A DNA stretch of 64,000 nt from Parelaphostrongylus tenuis (Eukaryota > Nematoda > Chromadorea > Rhabditida > Metastrongylidae): positions 30,789 through 94,788 of the forward strand of contig JAHQIW010006057.1 in NCBI GenBank assembly GCA_019055375.1. The letters run 5' to 3'. Positions 47,676-58,694 of the stretch are shown here, piece by piece. Made by a program: the position numbers and the translations under genes. Numbering within the stretch: position 1 is the first letter of the stretch; each line of letters begins with the position of its first letter. The notes beneath the pieces were generated by a model, which worked only from the letters and a program-made list of their open reading frames with translations, was not told where the DNA came from and searched no databases.

Positions 47676-48739
47676 ATTCAACGATATTGAACAAATTTTG
47701 ATTTGATTTATTGATCAGGCAAGCCGTTATTGAAGGAAAGCTGGCATTTACAATACAGCAAAATAAAAAAAGCAATACAGTAGATTATAGCAGATTAGTT
47801 GACGTAATGCTCTCCTGTTGAGAACTAATATTATGGTCCTCAGTTTGAGTTCGTGAACACGTAGCACTGACATTGTGTTCATTTATCTATAAGAAAACGG
47901 CGGCGGCGCTCTTTTCCTATTTATTTGCTCACTACGGCGCCCTAATAAAAGTAGAAGGTGATTATAACGACATACTGCTTACCGTAATCCAATCAAAGCA
48001 AGAAGCCTGCTTATTTAGTTTTGAAATATCTAGCTCTAATGTATCTCTCACAAAAGAGCCGATGATTCAACAATGCTGACAATGCCTTTAAATTGCCATT
48101 TGTAAGCAGAACAACCACAAATTTTACGTTCGAATTGAAGAGATCTCCTCAACATATTTGGTCATGAAGAATCTTCTCATTCTTTGCGTGGTAAGTGCAA
48201 TGTGACTCGGTAAAGCTCAGCGGCGCAAACTTCAGTTTCTTAATTGTGAAACCTTGGGTAAAAGCTTCTTCAGATAACACGTCCATGTCATCGTCTGTTG
48301 AATATGCGCTCTGTGATCTGCCCGTGGAGTTCTCCCATTATCCACCGGTGAAAATGTTGAAGTACTAATGAGCACTCATTTGAGTAAGCCAGCAGCGCTA
48401 ATGGCGTTCCAGCTGTCGGAATCACAAAAAGTGGCCCGCCCATATTCTGCTATGTGTCTTGTTCTCAAATAGAAGACAGCGTTGATTTTCGGTATTTATT
48501 GAACCTTGCTATTGGTTATCATCATTTTGTTCTTATTGAAGAGCTTACACAAGGCTTTTCATAATCTCTAACTTGGCTAGTATTTCAACTGTTTCGTTTT
48601 CTTCAGCGCCACGATAAATTGAGTAGCGTACCCAGAGTAACTGTTCCTCTTGTTATCTTGGTTTACAAGGATCTCACATAAAGGTGAATCGAATAGGGTG
48701 AAGCTTTGCACTAATAAAGCCAGCATTTCCCTTTTATGC
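47676..48739. other. no recognisable feature
   Basis: Short open frames only; no motif or repeat partner noticed. Confidence 0.35.
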
Positions 48740-49170
48740 TGGACTTCAACTGCGCTGGTGTGACCTGACGACTAGTAGACAGCAATCCAAATAAGATGAC
48801 CTACCTATTCTGTTCAGATGATCTTTAATAAATCAGGATTATGAAGTATTGGCTGAAATTTGCCGCTTTAGTACAAATTGTATTCGAAGTACGGGAAAAT
48901 TCTGCTGCAAAGCTGCCCTTCACTCAGCAATTCAATTGCAACAATGTGACCCTAAATCACGAAGCTCTTGCAACACAGAACTACTTCTACACGGAAGTTC
49001 TATAACAAGGAGCTCCTACAACGCGGAAATGCAATTATTCATTATTTTTCAATAAATTTTTCATATTATTCAGCTCCGTTCTATGTTCATAAAAGTTTCA
49101 AAACACGGCAGATGATCTTCACAGCAGACGGTTCTTTCGATTTGTCATACGCAAAAGAGACAAAACAGTG
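48740..49170. repeat. Dispersed repeat Z, copy 2
   Basis: See 16240-16650. Includes a 16-bp tandem repeat at 48965-49028. Confidence 0.6.
48965..49028 (+). repeat. 16-bp tandem repeat, 4 units
   Basis: CTCTTGCAACACAGAA, CTACTTCTACACGGAA, GTTCTATAACAAGGAG, CTCCTACAACGCGGAA. Confidence 0.8.
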
Positions 49171-49319
49171 ATAGTGTAGTAATTGGCCAACTGCTGATAT
49201 ATCGAAGCTGATATAAAGTTCGACCACAAGCATAAGGTCTTCTAGAAGGAGATGTCAAACGTTTTCACTGCATTTCACTACTTTTGAAACTCTGAACGGA
49301 CAATTATGCCTTTATCTCG

Positions 49320-49680
49320 AGTGTTCGTTTAGACTACGCTCAAATTTCAATAGATCCTTTCATTATTATTTGAGCCAACTTGTCATGCGGTCTGGTAAGG
49401 GCTCTTGTACAGCGCGATACACGTGTTTCGTCCTTGCAGACTCTTCAGCCGGGCAGAACCCGTCGTCTTTCGATCTTTTCATAATCAGTTCCCTCGGGAG
49501 CCTCACACTTTTTATCGAGAGTCATCGAAGACGAACGATTTACACTCCATGTCAAATGAAATTTCCACCTAACACAGAGTGCTGCGCACTCGATTTCTCT
49601 TTGGCTGGTACTTTTATCATAATTATATCTTTCTTTCGAGTGCTTTGTTTAGACCACGCTCAAATTTCAATAGATCCAAA
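49320..49680 (-). mobile_element. Retrozyme-like unit, array B
   Basis: The stretch GCTCAAATTTCAATAGATCC occurs at 49338 and again at 49658, 320 bp apart, enclosing one full unit with a hammerhead motif (49410-49456). No ORF is supported. The same unit is at 54842 and, inverted, at 58695. Confidence 0.75.
49410..49456 (-). ncRNA. Hammerhead ribozyme, type I, array B
   Basis: Minus strand: CTGCCCGG, CTGAAGA, GTC/GAC stem II with loop TGCAAG, GAAA, CACGTGT, A, TCGCGCTG. All core positions fit CUGANGA...GAAA...GUH. Stem I has one internal C-C mismatch compared with 54901-54947. Probably weak but possibly active. Confidence 0.75.
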
Positions 49681-49915
49681 CGAAGCACTCGAAAGAAAGG
49701 TATAATTATGATAAACGTAGGATCTATTGAAATTTGAGCGTGGTCTAAACGAAGCACTCGAAATAAAGGTATAATTATGATAAAAGTACCAGCCAAAGAG
49801 AAATCGAGTGCGCAACACTCTGTGTTAGGTGGAAATTTCATTTGACATGGAGTGTAAAGCGTTCGTCTTCGATGACTCTCTATAAGGAGTGTGAGGCTCC
49901 CGAGAGAACGTGACT
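49487..49915. repeat. Large inverted repeat made of retrozyme DNA
   Basis: The left arm (about 49487-49677) and right arm (about 49719-49915) are nearly perfect inverted repeats around a short spacer. The arms begin within CTCGGGAGCCTCACAC and meet at CAATAGATCC / GGATCTATTG. The spacer itself repeats part of the arm (GAAGCACTCGAAAGAAAGG). The right arm does not reach the ribozyme. Confidence 0.85.
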
Positions 49916-50189
49916 CTGAACGGATAGTAATCAGAAATGACATACGTATGAAGTCGTAGTACTTCAGCGAATTGACGTATTAACTCTTATGACCTAGTCG
50001 TCGAATTATTAACGACAATTGGAGAGTTATTGATATTATTGAATACCACTTTGCTCTTTTGAGCAAGTGAAACCACAAAATGAAGCCAGTCGGTGTTCAG
50101 AGCTGTGTTTTTGTGCAAAAGGCAACGATATATGTTTGCAGCGTCGTTCTACAAATTTTCGTTTACCTTTCATTTCCAGTGTTTCTCGA

Positions 50190-50580
50190 GACCTGGCTCA
50201 AATTCCAATTCGCCTGATAGTTATTTTCGACTCATGCACAATGCGATGAGTTGTGGGAAGTTATACTGTACAAAACACGTGTTTCAACCTTTCACCCTCG
50301 TCAGTTGCACAGTGTCTTTTAATTCAGTCGGCTGCGCGGGAAAACATTTCTCTTCAAGAAAAGTCTACGATGCAATATTTACACGCATCAAGTGAAAAAA
50401 ATCACTGAGAGGGTAATTTTATGCTATCGATTGCTCTTGGCTGATATTTGTGAAATATCACACCTTTTGCTTCGCGTGTTTCTTAGAGCCTTGCTCAAAT
50501 TTCAGTGCGCATGACACTTGTTTTCAAGTCATGTATGAGGTCTGTTATGGGTACAGCCTTCGTATACATGACGCGCCTAA
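50190..50580 (-). mobile_element. Retrozyme-like partial dimer, array C
   Basis: GCTCAAATTYCA begins at 50196 and again at 50493, marking two head-to-tail units about 297 bp apart. The first has an intact-looking hammerhead (50266-50312); the second is eroded near 50545-50590. Confidence 0.65.
50266..50312 (-). ncRNA. Hammerhead ribozyme motif with fully paired stem I, array C
   Basis: Minus strand: CTGTGCAA, CTGACGA, 12-nt stem-loop II (GGGTGAAAGGTT, weak G-T pairs), GAAA, CACGTGT, T, TTGTACAG. Stem I pairs at all 8 positions, with bases that differ from the copy at 54901-54947. The core is complete; stem II is poor. Confidence 0.7.
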
Positions 50581-50779
50581 CTTTGGGGGAACCTTTCCTA
50601 AGCAAAGTAGCTCTTTTTATTGATAGGGATATCGACACCAAAATAATCGCAAATCGATTATGTCTTTTTGATTAAAAAACCAGCGTCGACTGTTTTCTAT
50701 AGCCTGGCTGTTGCAACATTCAGTATACAGTCAGTAGAAAGGTTTCAAACCTTTTAGAATTGATGTGTTACGTCACTAT

Positions 50780-51660
50780 TTTTCATCGCCTTATCTCTAT
50801 GATAGGAGGCAACTGCTTCCAGAAAGGCTCTGATGATGAAAGCCGAAACTCGCCTAAGCTGAAGGAAGCGCAGAGCATTATTGACCTCGGAAAGGCTTGA
50901 AACATTCTGCAACTTGTACACTGAACGATTCAAAAATTTAAGATGCGATATGGGTCAAATGATTACCTATTGCAGCATTTCGGTATTTAAAAACCATTTC
51001 TTCTCCATTAACTTGCGAAATGAGATATATCGCTGAACCTTTGTAACCGTTGCACAAATGAAGCTAGACTTCACAATACCAGCACGCAATAACAAATTTC
51101 GTTCCGGACAACTCTATAAAACTTCCGCAAATCGACAACGTTACACACATTTACTTTGAAGAGGAGCATAGATCGTTTGGAAAGGTGAGTAAGGAAGCCT
51201 CTGCTCAGTGTCACTTCAGTCGCATTCTGTGAACGTTCAGTTCGCTGACTCATCTGGATACGTTGCCAATCCCACAAAGTGTAGAAATCGTGCGCGTTAC
51301 GACAAGACTTGCTGCCTTGATGGAATTGTTTTGCATACCACTGATTACAATACCGTTTTCCTTCCGCTATTTCATTTCGGTGGATTATCGATGCCATCTC
51401 ATTCCTCTAAGCCTTTCGCTGGAATACTGTAGATATTCCCACTATGGTTATCGATTGGCTTTCCCGTGAACAAGACGTATGTCATAAGCGTAAAAATGTG
51501 AGAGGCATTTCAGAAAATCATAAACTAGTCAGAGCAAATTGTGCTATAGCCGATATTTACTGCTAAAAACTTTTTGTGGTAAATGTTCTGCTTCGCTTTG
51601 GTCGTTTGAGAGTACAACTGTAATTGTACAATTTCTCAATTAGAAGTATTCTATTCTAGG
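50780..51660. repeat. Cassette-upstream block, copy 2
   Basis: Aligns with 18050-18960. No member of the secreted-protein family follows directly; copy D lies 3 kb further on. Confidence 0.6.
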
Positions 51661-51949
51661 GAAAGTCGGGACTTTGTTTGACTGCTAGTAGTCCAATGAA
51701 AGATCTCTGTCCTGCGAAAAGCATACGCGCATGCAAGACAAGAAATCTTTTCGGACGTCAAAAAGGGAGCAACCTCAAAAAAGGCACTCCAGAAAACCGG
51801 CGGTGTGGGTCTGTTGCCTGAACTCTCGTTTATAAATGGTTTTCAACACTCCTATGAACAGTTCCTATCGAACAAGTGAGATCTGTTTTTTATTGGCATC
51901 CTCATAACCGAATCATACCTGGAAATGATATGCAACAAACCAATAGTTG

Positions 51950-53430
51950 AAACACATACACTGAAGCATCTTGAGCTTGAATGTTATTAAATTAATGAGC
52001 GCAAATTCGTTCTCTTTTCAAGATGATTTCGTTATCCGTTGTAGAGGACGACTAGTAAACATAGAAAACATAACCAGAATTTGAGCACTTTGAAATTACC
52101 AAAAATTTGATTATTTGTAAAGATGTTTACCTATGTCCGTCGTAAATCGATAAGTAAAAACACAGATGAAAGGCGTTCGAATTTTGTAAATTAGCGATCC
52201 TTCTGTAGAGCCGACGCAACGCTCATGAAAGGCCATTAGAATGAGAAGTGAGAGAGCTCTATCAACTCCTTGTTAATGTTCCCTTCATTACGTATGGAGT
52301 AAGTTATAGTCGCACCTATTAGACAATGTTGAAACGTTTTGGCTTACGTCCATACTTCAAACACGAATCTCAACTATCGCAACAGATTAATAATGTTCTA
52401 TTGCATTTATCGTGACAATGGGCTTTGAAGATGTAAAAATAAAAGCCACTGGTAAAAGACCGGGCATTCTATCAAAGACATTTATTTTCAAGAAAAAGCA
52501 GCCTGTTAGAGATATTTAAGTTATATCAATATTCTCGCCGCAAATTACCTCTATAAGACTCTATAGAATCTTTCAGAATACCAGGTATGGTCTTTATATG
52601 AGCTCTTTCTCTTATGTGCGGAAGTTTTTCCTTGCTTTCCGTAATGAGTCGTGACTTAATCAACACAGACTCTGTGGATGTTGGTCAAAAATTTCTTAGT
52701 AAAAAGTTTCAGGAAATTTCACATTGTACGGGCTAGTTCCGTAGCCGATGGTCATTGCAGGGCGAAAGTTAGTCTTTTATCTGTTTCTCTCAAGTGAATT
52801 TCGTGAGTTGAATTCTAAAGATATACCTTTTTATTGGCTTCAACATACTGACAACGGAAACCTATACCGCAATGACGATCATTTGTGGACACTCGCCTCG
52901 GATTGATTCAATTCTGAAGAAGGCATAGGTGTTAAAACAGTAAAATAAAAAGACCTTTTTTCGATCATATATAAGCTGATAGTCAAGAGCTGTTATCTTA
53001 ATGGCGGAAATTATTGACTTCTCATGTCGAGATCTAAGTTAAGGCGGTTTTTGTAATACATCAAGTTGATAACCAATCAGAGGAAGGCCAATGCAGGATT
53101 GGTCAAGCCAGGAAATGTATTCGCAGCAAGAAAACGACCCTTTTACACAAGTTTATTTCTTGGTAGCACAGCCCAAGATACAGCACTTGGCAAATCGCAC
53201 AGATTTGAAGAAATAAACCACAAAAAAAGGTTTTCACACATTACTTCAATAACAGATACATAGCTCACGTCAGCAATAACACAGATCATGTGCTGGAATC
53301 ATCATGGCATCAGCCAATGTGCGTCGATCGATGTGATTTATCTCATCTCATCTTTAGAAGCGGATTTCACTAGCTACTTTCACAATCCTCTGCTGATGTT
53401 ATAGAAACAGTGTCTGCGGAAAAGATTAGA
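51950..53430 (+). repeat. Segmental repeat E, copy 1
   Basis: Same-orientation match to 55560-56780. Landmarks: TTGAGCTTGA, CATATCCGTTGTAGA-like, AAGATGTTKMCC, TTATAGTCSYAC, TTCCGTAGCC, CTCTCAAGTGA and TGATTTATCT. Copy 1 has about 250 bp more around 52380-52620. Non-coding as far as I can see. Confidence 0.7.
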
Positions 53431-54229
53431 AAAGAAATCTATTGAAAAAAGAGATTATTTCTGCAGAAAGATCGAAAATGGAAGTACTGAGAGGAGAGCG
53501 CGAAAAAAGAGGAATATCGAAGTAAACGCTGAGAAGTCGACAGATATCTATTCTGCGCTACAGTGGAAAGCAACTGTCGCCGCTTCAGCAAATTCGATTC
53601 AACAGGACATCCACGTGATATCAGAATTTATTAAGAATTCTACTCAGTGAAGTATAGAATTCCTAACCTTTCTCCGCACATATCATACAATGACTGTTCC
53701 TTTCTTAACATTTATGAGTAAAAGAATAAAGACTTAAGCTATCGGCATTGTTCATTCTCTAGGGAATGTGCCGTGCATTTGGCTCCATCAGGCACCGCTA
53801 GAAGTGATGTATGCATAACCGGCCTTCACAGTGACTTGTGGTGGCGTACCACTGTGCCAAGTTTGTGCTGTTTCTCCTCCCAGACATGTCCGAGCACCGC
53901 CTCTATCCTTTGAGTAGCTGAAACCCCCTCCAGCCACTCATTTTTTATCCTAGAGTTAAGGCAACAAAGAATAAGTACGCTGCCGGCGAGCTAATTCGTG
54001 ACTGCCAGCCTACCTACACTCGATATCTTGCGGTTCGTACAAACAACATATTACCTCTTAGTTACTCTTCTTACTTTTTTCTTTGCTTTCATAACACTTA
54101 AAACATAATGTGCAAGGATGCTTCGAGTCCATTCGAGCTGGATGCGTTACAATACTAATCTTCGTCGCCTTATGTGTATGAGGAGGCGATTGGCAAGAGA
54201 AAAGGCTGTGATGATAGCGATGCCACTGA

Positions 54230-54812
54230 TACGCTTTCCCTTTCGCTTACTCATAATGGTGCATTGCATTTCCCATCTTGTCTGCCACTTATTAAATCTC
54301 TCGGCGGTATTCTATGAAGTTGTTAATTTACTAATCTGTCGTCTTCGCCATCAATATGGCATATTTCATAGGATGTGAGAAATGTGAGAGCCTCTTAAGA
54401 ACGTCAAAGATTTGCAAAATTACTTCTGTATTATTTAAAATCCGTTGCTAAAAACTTTTTGCGGCGAATATTGTGCAACGTCGTTATCAATAATACTTCT
54501 ATTTCATATTTTCTTTTGAAGGTACCATTGTAATTTGACAGAGCAGAATGTGTAATATGCCAAAGAACAACATGGTGACAGTAACAGCAATTAACAGAGC
54601 ACACTTGACAATTGCAGGAGCTCTCAAGATTAGACTTGCTTTCTTTTGTACAATTCGGTTTTTTGAGAATTTTTTTGCAGACCACAAACATCATTATGGC
54701 GAAATGGTCAAGAATGAGGTGGCACAATGTAGTGGACAGAGCGGTTTGAATGTTGGCGTCGGGTCCATTTGGCTTGAATTTTTCGGTAAGGGCCACTACT
54801 GGCGGAAACTGA
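54230..54812 (+). pseudogene. Secreted-protein family copy D, exons 4-5 remnant with upstream block
   Basis: Exon 4 remnant to 54628 (CNMPKNNMVTVTAINRAHLT then IAGALK) and exon 5 at 54681-54812 (TTNIIMAKWSRMRWHNVVDR, then an in-frame TGA where other copies have Arg). The donor after exon 4 is AT instead of GT. Exons 1-3 and the CIIVGNTVTGIC half of exon 4 are missing; instead the sequence before 54540 matches the cassette-upstream block (18720-18960). A clear pseudogene. A retrozyme unit begins about 30 nt after its stop. Confidence 0.75.
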
Positions 54813-54841
54813 TATCAAACTATGATATGTTCTGAGACAAA

Positions 54842-55105
54842 TGTTTTCTTTCATTATTATTTGAGCCAACATGTCATGTGGTCTGGTAAAGGCTCTTGTA
54901 CAGCCCGAGACACGTGTTTCGTCCTTACAGACTCATCAGCCGGGCAGAACCCGTCGTCTGTCGATCTTTTCATAGTCAGTTCTCTCGGGAGCGTTACACT
55001 CCTTATATATAGTTATCGACGACCTACGCTTTACACTCTTTGTCAGGTGAAACATTCATCTAACACAGAGTGTTTTCGCACTCGATTGCTAGCTGGCTGG
55101 TATTT
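54842..55105 (-). mobile_element. Retrozyme-like unit, array D
   Basis: One unit of about 265 bp, very similar to 49355-49600. It carries the best hammerhead of the window. A single unit with no evident tandem partner. Confidence 0.75.
54901..54947 (-). ncRNA. Canonical type I hammerhead ribozyme, array D
   Basis: Minus strand: stem I strand CTGCCCGG (54947-54940), core CTGATGA (54939-54933), stem II GTC/GAC with loop TGTAAG, GAAA (54920-54917), CACGTGT, cleavage-site C (54909), stem I strand TCGGGCTG (54908-54901). Stem I makes six contiguous pairs next to the core; stem III is ACAC/GTGT or AC/GT with a 4-nt loop. Every conserved hammerhead position is met, including the G-C pair next to the core in stem II. 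Predicted cleavage lies between 54909 and 54908. A short stem III is typical of hammerheads in animal retrozymes and PLEs. Confidence 0.85.
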
Positions 55106-55559
55106 TTGTTTTCATTTCACATTAGTGTTTTCACACAAATGTTTTCATTCAAGCAAAATGTGTCATAACATTGCAATAGCAATAAATTGTCGTAAGTGCC
55201 GATTAATTACAATGATACAGACCACATTATAGTCTACAATGTGATGTTAAATTAAAAGTTTTTCAGATAGCAACTGGAAAATTGACGAATAAAAAAATTA
55301 CTGGAGGAACACTCGTTACTTAATTTTGAGAAATGATCCCATCATTCTCCCCATGCTGGTCACAATATGACTAGTTGAGGAACGAGCTCAAGAATGATAT
55401 CCATAATCATCTAATAGTAGGAATAAACAGCACAATAGTACACAGTCAAAACGAAAACGAAATAGTATGAGTAGCAGTAAGATAGTAACACTACAATAAT
55501 AAAGGGTATAAATTCAATAAACGATACCATAGTAAACAATGATATGCAAGAAACCAATA
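55106..55559. other. no recognisable feature
   Basis: AT-rich, nothing supported. Confidence 0.4.
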
Positions 55560-56780
55560 GCTGGAAGGCATCACTGAGACATTTTGAGCTTGATGCTACG
55601 AAATTATAGGAACAAAATCGTTTTCATTGTGAAATATTTCCCATATCCGTTGTAGAAGTTGAGTGGTAAGCACAAAAAGTAGCCAGAGCGCATTACTGCT
55701 GGTTTATCAAACACTTGTTTGTCTGTGAAGATGTTGCCCGCCATGTCCACCTTAATCAATATGTGAAAATAAGGGCGAAATGCGTTTGAATCTTGTGGGT
55801 CACCGATCTTATGCAGTTGCCACAAGTCTCATGAAGGCCTTTAAATAAGAGATAGAAGAGCTTAACTTGTTCAGCGTTGCTTGAATGTTTCCTTCATTAT
55901 GTTTGCAATCGTGTGAGTTATAGTCCTACATATTAGACAACGATTGAAACGCTTTGGACTGCTTCATACTTTGCACAGCAATCTCTGGTTTTCTTTGCTT
56001 TTTGTAATCAGCCGACAACTAAATCACCACAGATTATGTGGACGGTACTTGAGAGCTTTTCAAAATGCGCTCTAGAAAAATCTCACTATAGACGAGCTTA
56101 TTCCGTAGCCATTAGTCATTTAAAACGAAAGACAGTCTTCCTTATGTTCCTCTCAAGTGATTTTATCACTCGATTTTGAATATTTACCCTGTACTGACTT
56201 CAACTCAACGAACACCCGAATCGCAATAACGACCACTTATTGACTCCTTACTCGGATTCATTAGGTTCTAAATAAGACAAAGACACTAAAACACTACAAA
56301 AAGATTTACGTTAAGTCTAGCGTTAGCTAGTAGCTATAGGCCGGTTATCGGAATTCATGGAGTTATTGACTTCTTATACCTTCATACGAAAAGTGGTCAT
56401 TGTAGGTATATCAATTCGGTAACTAGTCAAACGGAGTTCAATGCAGGAGTGCTCCGGCCAGGAAAACCATTCTATGTGTTAGAATGACCCCTTCAGACAA
56501 GTCTATTTCTCGGTATTGCACCCAAAGATGAGCTTTCGAACAAATCGTGTGACTACAGAGAAAAAAAGCACGAGAAAGACCTTTTCAGACATAATCTAAT
56601 TAGAGATACACAGTTCACGTTATCAGTATTACAAAATATGTTCAGAAAACATTAGAACATCAGCCATGAGTTGATCGATGTGATTTATCTTGTTCGTGTT
56701 TCGAAACAGATTTCAGTTCTTGCCTTCACAATTTTTCGATCTTTTTAAAACATTGGTCAGATACTTTTAATTCATAAGTT
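55560..56780 (+). repeat. Segmental repeat E, copy 2
   Basis: See 51950-53430. Confidence 0.7.
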
Positions 56781-57544
56781 TGAAGCTTTTTAAATTACCG
56801 AACTAGCCTTTTCTACCCTGGGCTTGTTGTTTATTGTGATTTTTGATTGACGTGTTCGTGATTAATCTTATCACTACCATTGTACCTGTATCACAAGCAC
56901 CCAAATCAATTTGAAGATCAAGAACTAACTCTGTAATAACTTCGGCATCCGTCCATATGTGGAATCGAAGTCGTCCGCCGCTCAGAATCACTGTTCAGCG
57001 ATTGAGACGTCTTTTCTTAATGACGGTTGACAGCTGGCATTATCACATCACTATAGGTCCTATGGTCACCGAGTGAGTCAAGGGCCCTTTCCAGTTTTCT
57101 CGTCTCACACAAGAGTATGCCAGTGAGTTCTTCTCCACTGTACAAAACTCTCAATCATATCTTTCTTCTTAAAGTCTTTCTCGCAGCGACCAAGTTCTGA
57201 AGTGCGGACAAGGGAGTTTCGTTATTGAAGCATCATAAATTCCATCATTACATTCAATGTACTTGAATTTGTCCACGATTGTATTGTGCCAGTGAAGCAA
57301 ATTCGATCCAATAACTTTACATTCTATTTTATCAAAATATTGAAATGAAAACGTTAAACTTAAGGTGCTATATGTGATGCGTTACTGCAACTTAGTGTCT
57401 AAGAATTAACGAATTTCAATCCTCTTCTTCACTACCGTTTCAGTTCTATTTTTTTTACATTGATAATTCTCAACTTAATTCAATTCGTTAGTCGAAATAA
57501 CCTGTAGGCACATTGATGGCAGGATCAACCTTGTATGACTCTAG

Positions 57545-57751
57545 CTCGACCGAGATAGTAATGTTAATTCAAACTTGAACATTAATATTCTAGCTATAGC
57601 AAACTTCATTAACCCACTGTATACTGCCCGAGATGCGCCACAAGCTCCGCATCCTGCGCGGCGAGCGGTCCGCACTGCCGAGTGGTTGGTGATGCATGTC
57701 ATCGGGAAGAAGGCTGCTAATTTGATCTCCTCCTACGATTTGTCACAGTAG
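57545..57751 (+). CDS. Possible GC-rich terminal exon, unidentified
   Basis: An open stretch of 69 codons ending in TAG, with a sharp rise in GC at 57620-57720. The frame reads TARDAPQAPHPARRAVRTAE, then WLVMHVIGKKAANLISSYDL and SQ. The only Met is near the end, so if it is real it must be entered by splicing; CTAG/CTATAG at 57589-57599 could be acceptors. Nothing upstream could be joined to it, and I recognise no domain. The GC rise could equally come from a mobile-element remnant. Confidence 0.25.
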   Translation, partial: LDRDSNVNSNLNINILAIANFINPLYTARDAPQAPHPARRAVRTAEWLVMHVIGKKAANLISSYDLSQ

Positions 57752-58249
57752 GTCTTTGGTGTTATCTTTTGCACTTCACTTATGTTTTCTGGTCAATAAA
57801 TAAGTATCACATCATTAACATATCATATATCATATTATAACAACGTAACAAAGACGATTGAATAGAGTTATCATTAGTTATTCACAATCTGCAACTTAAA
57901 ATAACAAAGATGACATTTAATATACAAACTACATATATAGATTTATATTGACATTATTGATACAGTTTAAATAATACACTGATATGACAAAAACAGCACG
58001 AATACAGAGAATACTTGAAATATCTACTTGTTGGATACGTACGAAAAGCAATTATGCAGTATAGCTAGGGCGACAGAACGCTACTGAACGCTCATGAATG
58101 CACTGCCCTTTGGTACAAGACCTAAAATAAACGCCTCGAAGAAGATTATCATACTATGTACTTTTTCTATTATTTATTTATTTGTTTATTTGATCAGTTA
58201 TCACAGCATTTTCCTCTGTGCGGATCTTAGTACTTTTGAAATTCAATTT

Positions 58250-58490
58250 GTTTATCGTCTTCTATAACAGCTTAGAATACTGGCTGAGCGAGTCTTCTTG
58301 CGATTTCGAGGATAGCCTTGCTGTAACATTCCATAGGGAGTTGTTGTTGACTGCCGGAAATAGTTGGGAGTGGAGGGGGAACGGGAGAGTTTAGCTCGGC
58401 TCCACGTGCGCCGCGAAGAGCATCACGACCACTCGATAAACACTGTTGCGATAAAGTGACTCCTAATTCAGAATTTTACCATTGTGGCGA
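58250..58490. repeat. Dispersed repeat Y, copy 2
   Basis: See 15890-16110. Confidence 0.6.
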
Positions 58491-58497
58491 TAAGGTG

Positions 58498-58537
58498 ATT
58501 TCTAAATCGAAAATTTACTATATAAGGCAGCGACTCC
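58498..58537 (+). promoter_or_regulatory. 40-bp direct repeat with TATA box, copy 1
   Basis: Identical over 40 bp to 59801-59840. It contains TATATAAGG (58519-58527) followed 20-30 nt later by TTCAGTCGCAGT, which resembles an initiator. No coding sequence follows that I can identify. Confidence 0.45.
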
Positions 58538-58694
58538 GCGTTGAAGTTATTTCAGTCGCAGTCGTAGTTGAGTGGTCGCTTGTGTACTTTGCAATAGAGT
58601 ACTGCTCTTTCACTCGGCTTAATTTGCCTGCCACGCGGAATTTGAGGAGGAGATTTACCCTTATAACAAGCAACCTAAATATATAAAAATATAT

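Noticed and set aside
47463..47681. Minus-strand frame with ARTGFEPAFYSF
   Set aside because: This peptide is the complement of a tRNA-like box B (GGGTTCAAATCCCG), a known artefact of SINE heads.
49370..49943. Frames of 106-111 codons on both strands
   Set aside because: They arise from the retrozyme repeat and its inverted copy; the equivalent frames at 54822 and 58770 differ in length and frame.
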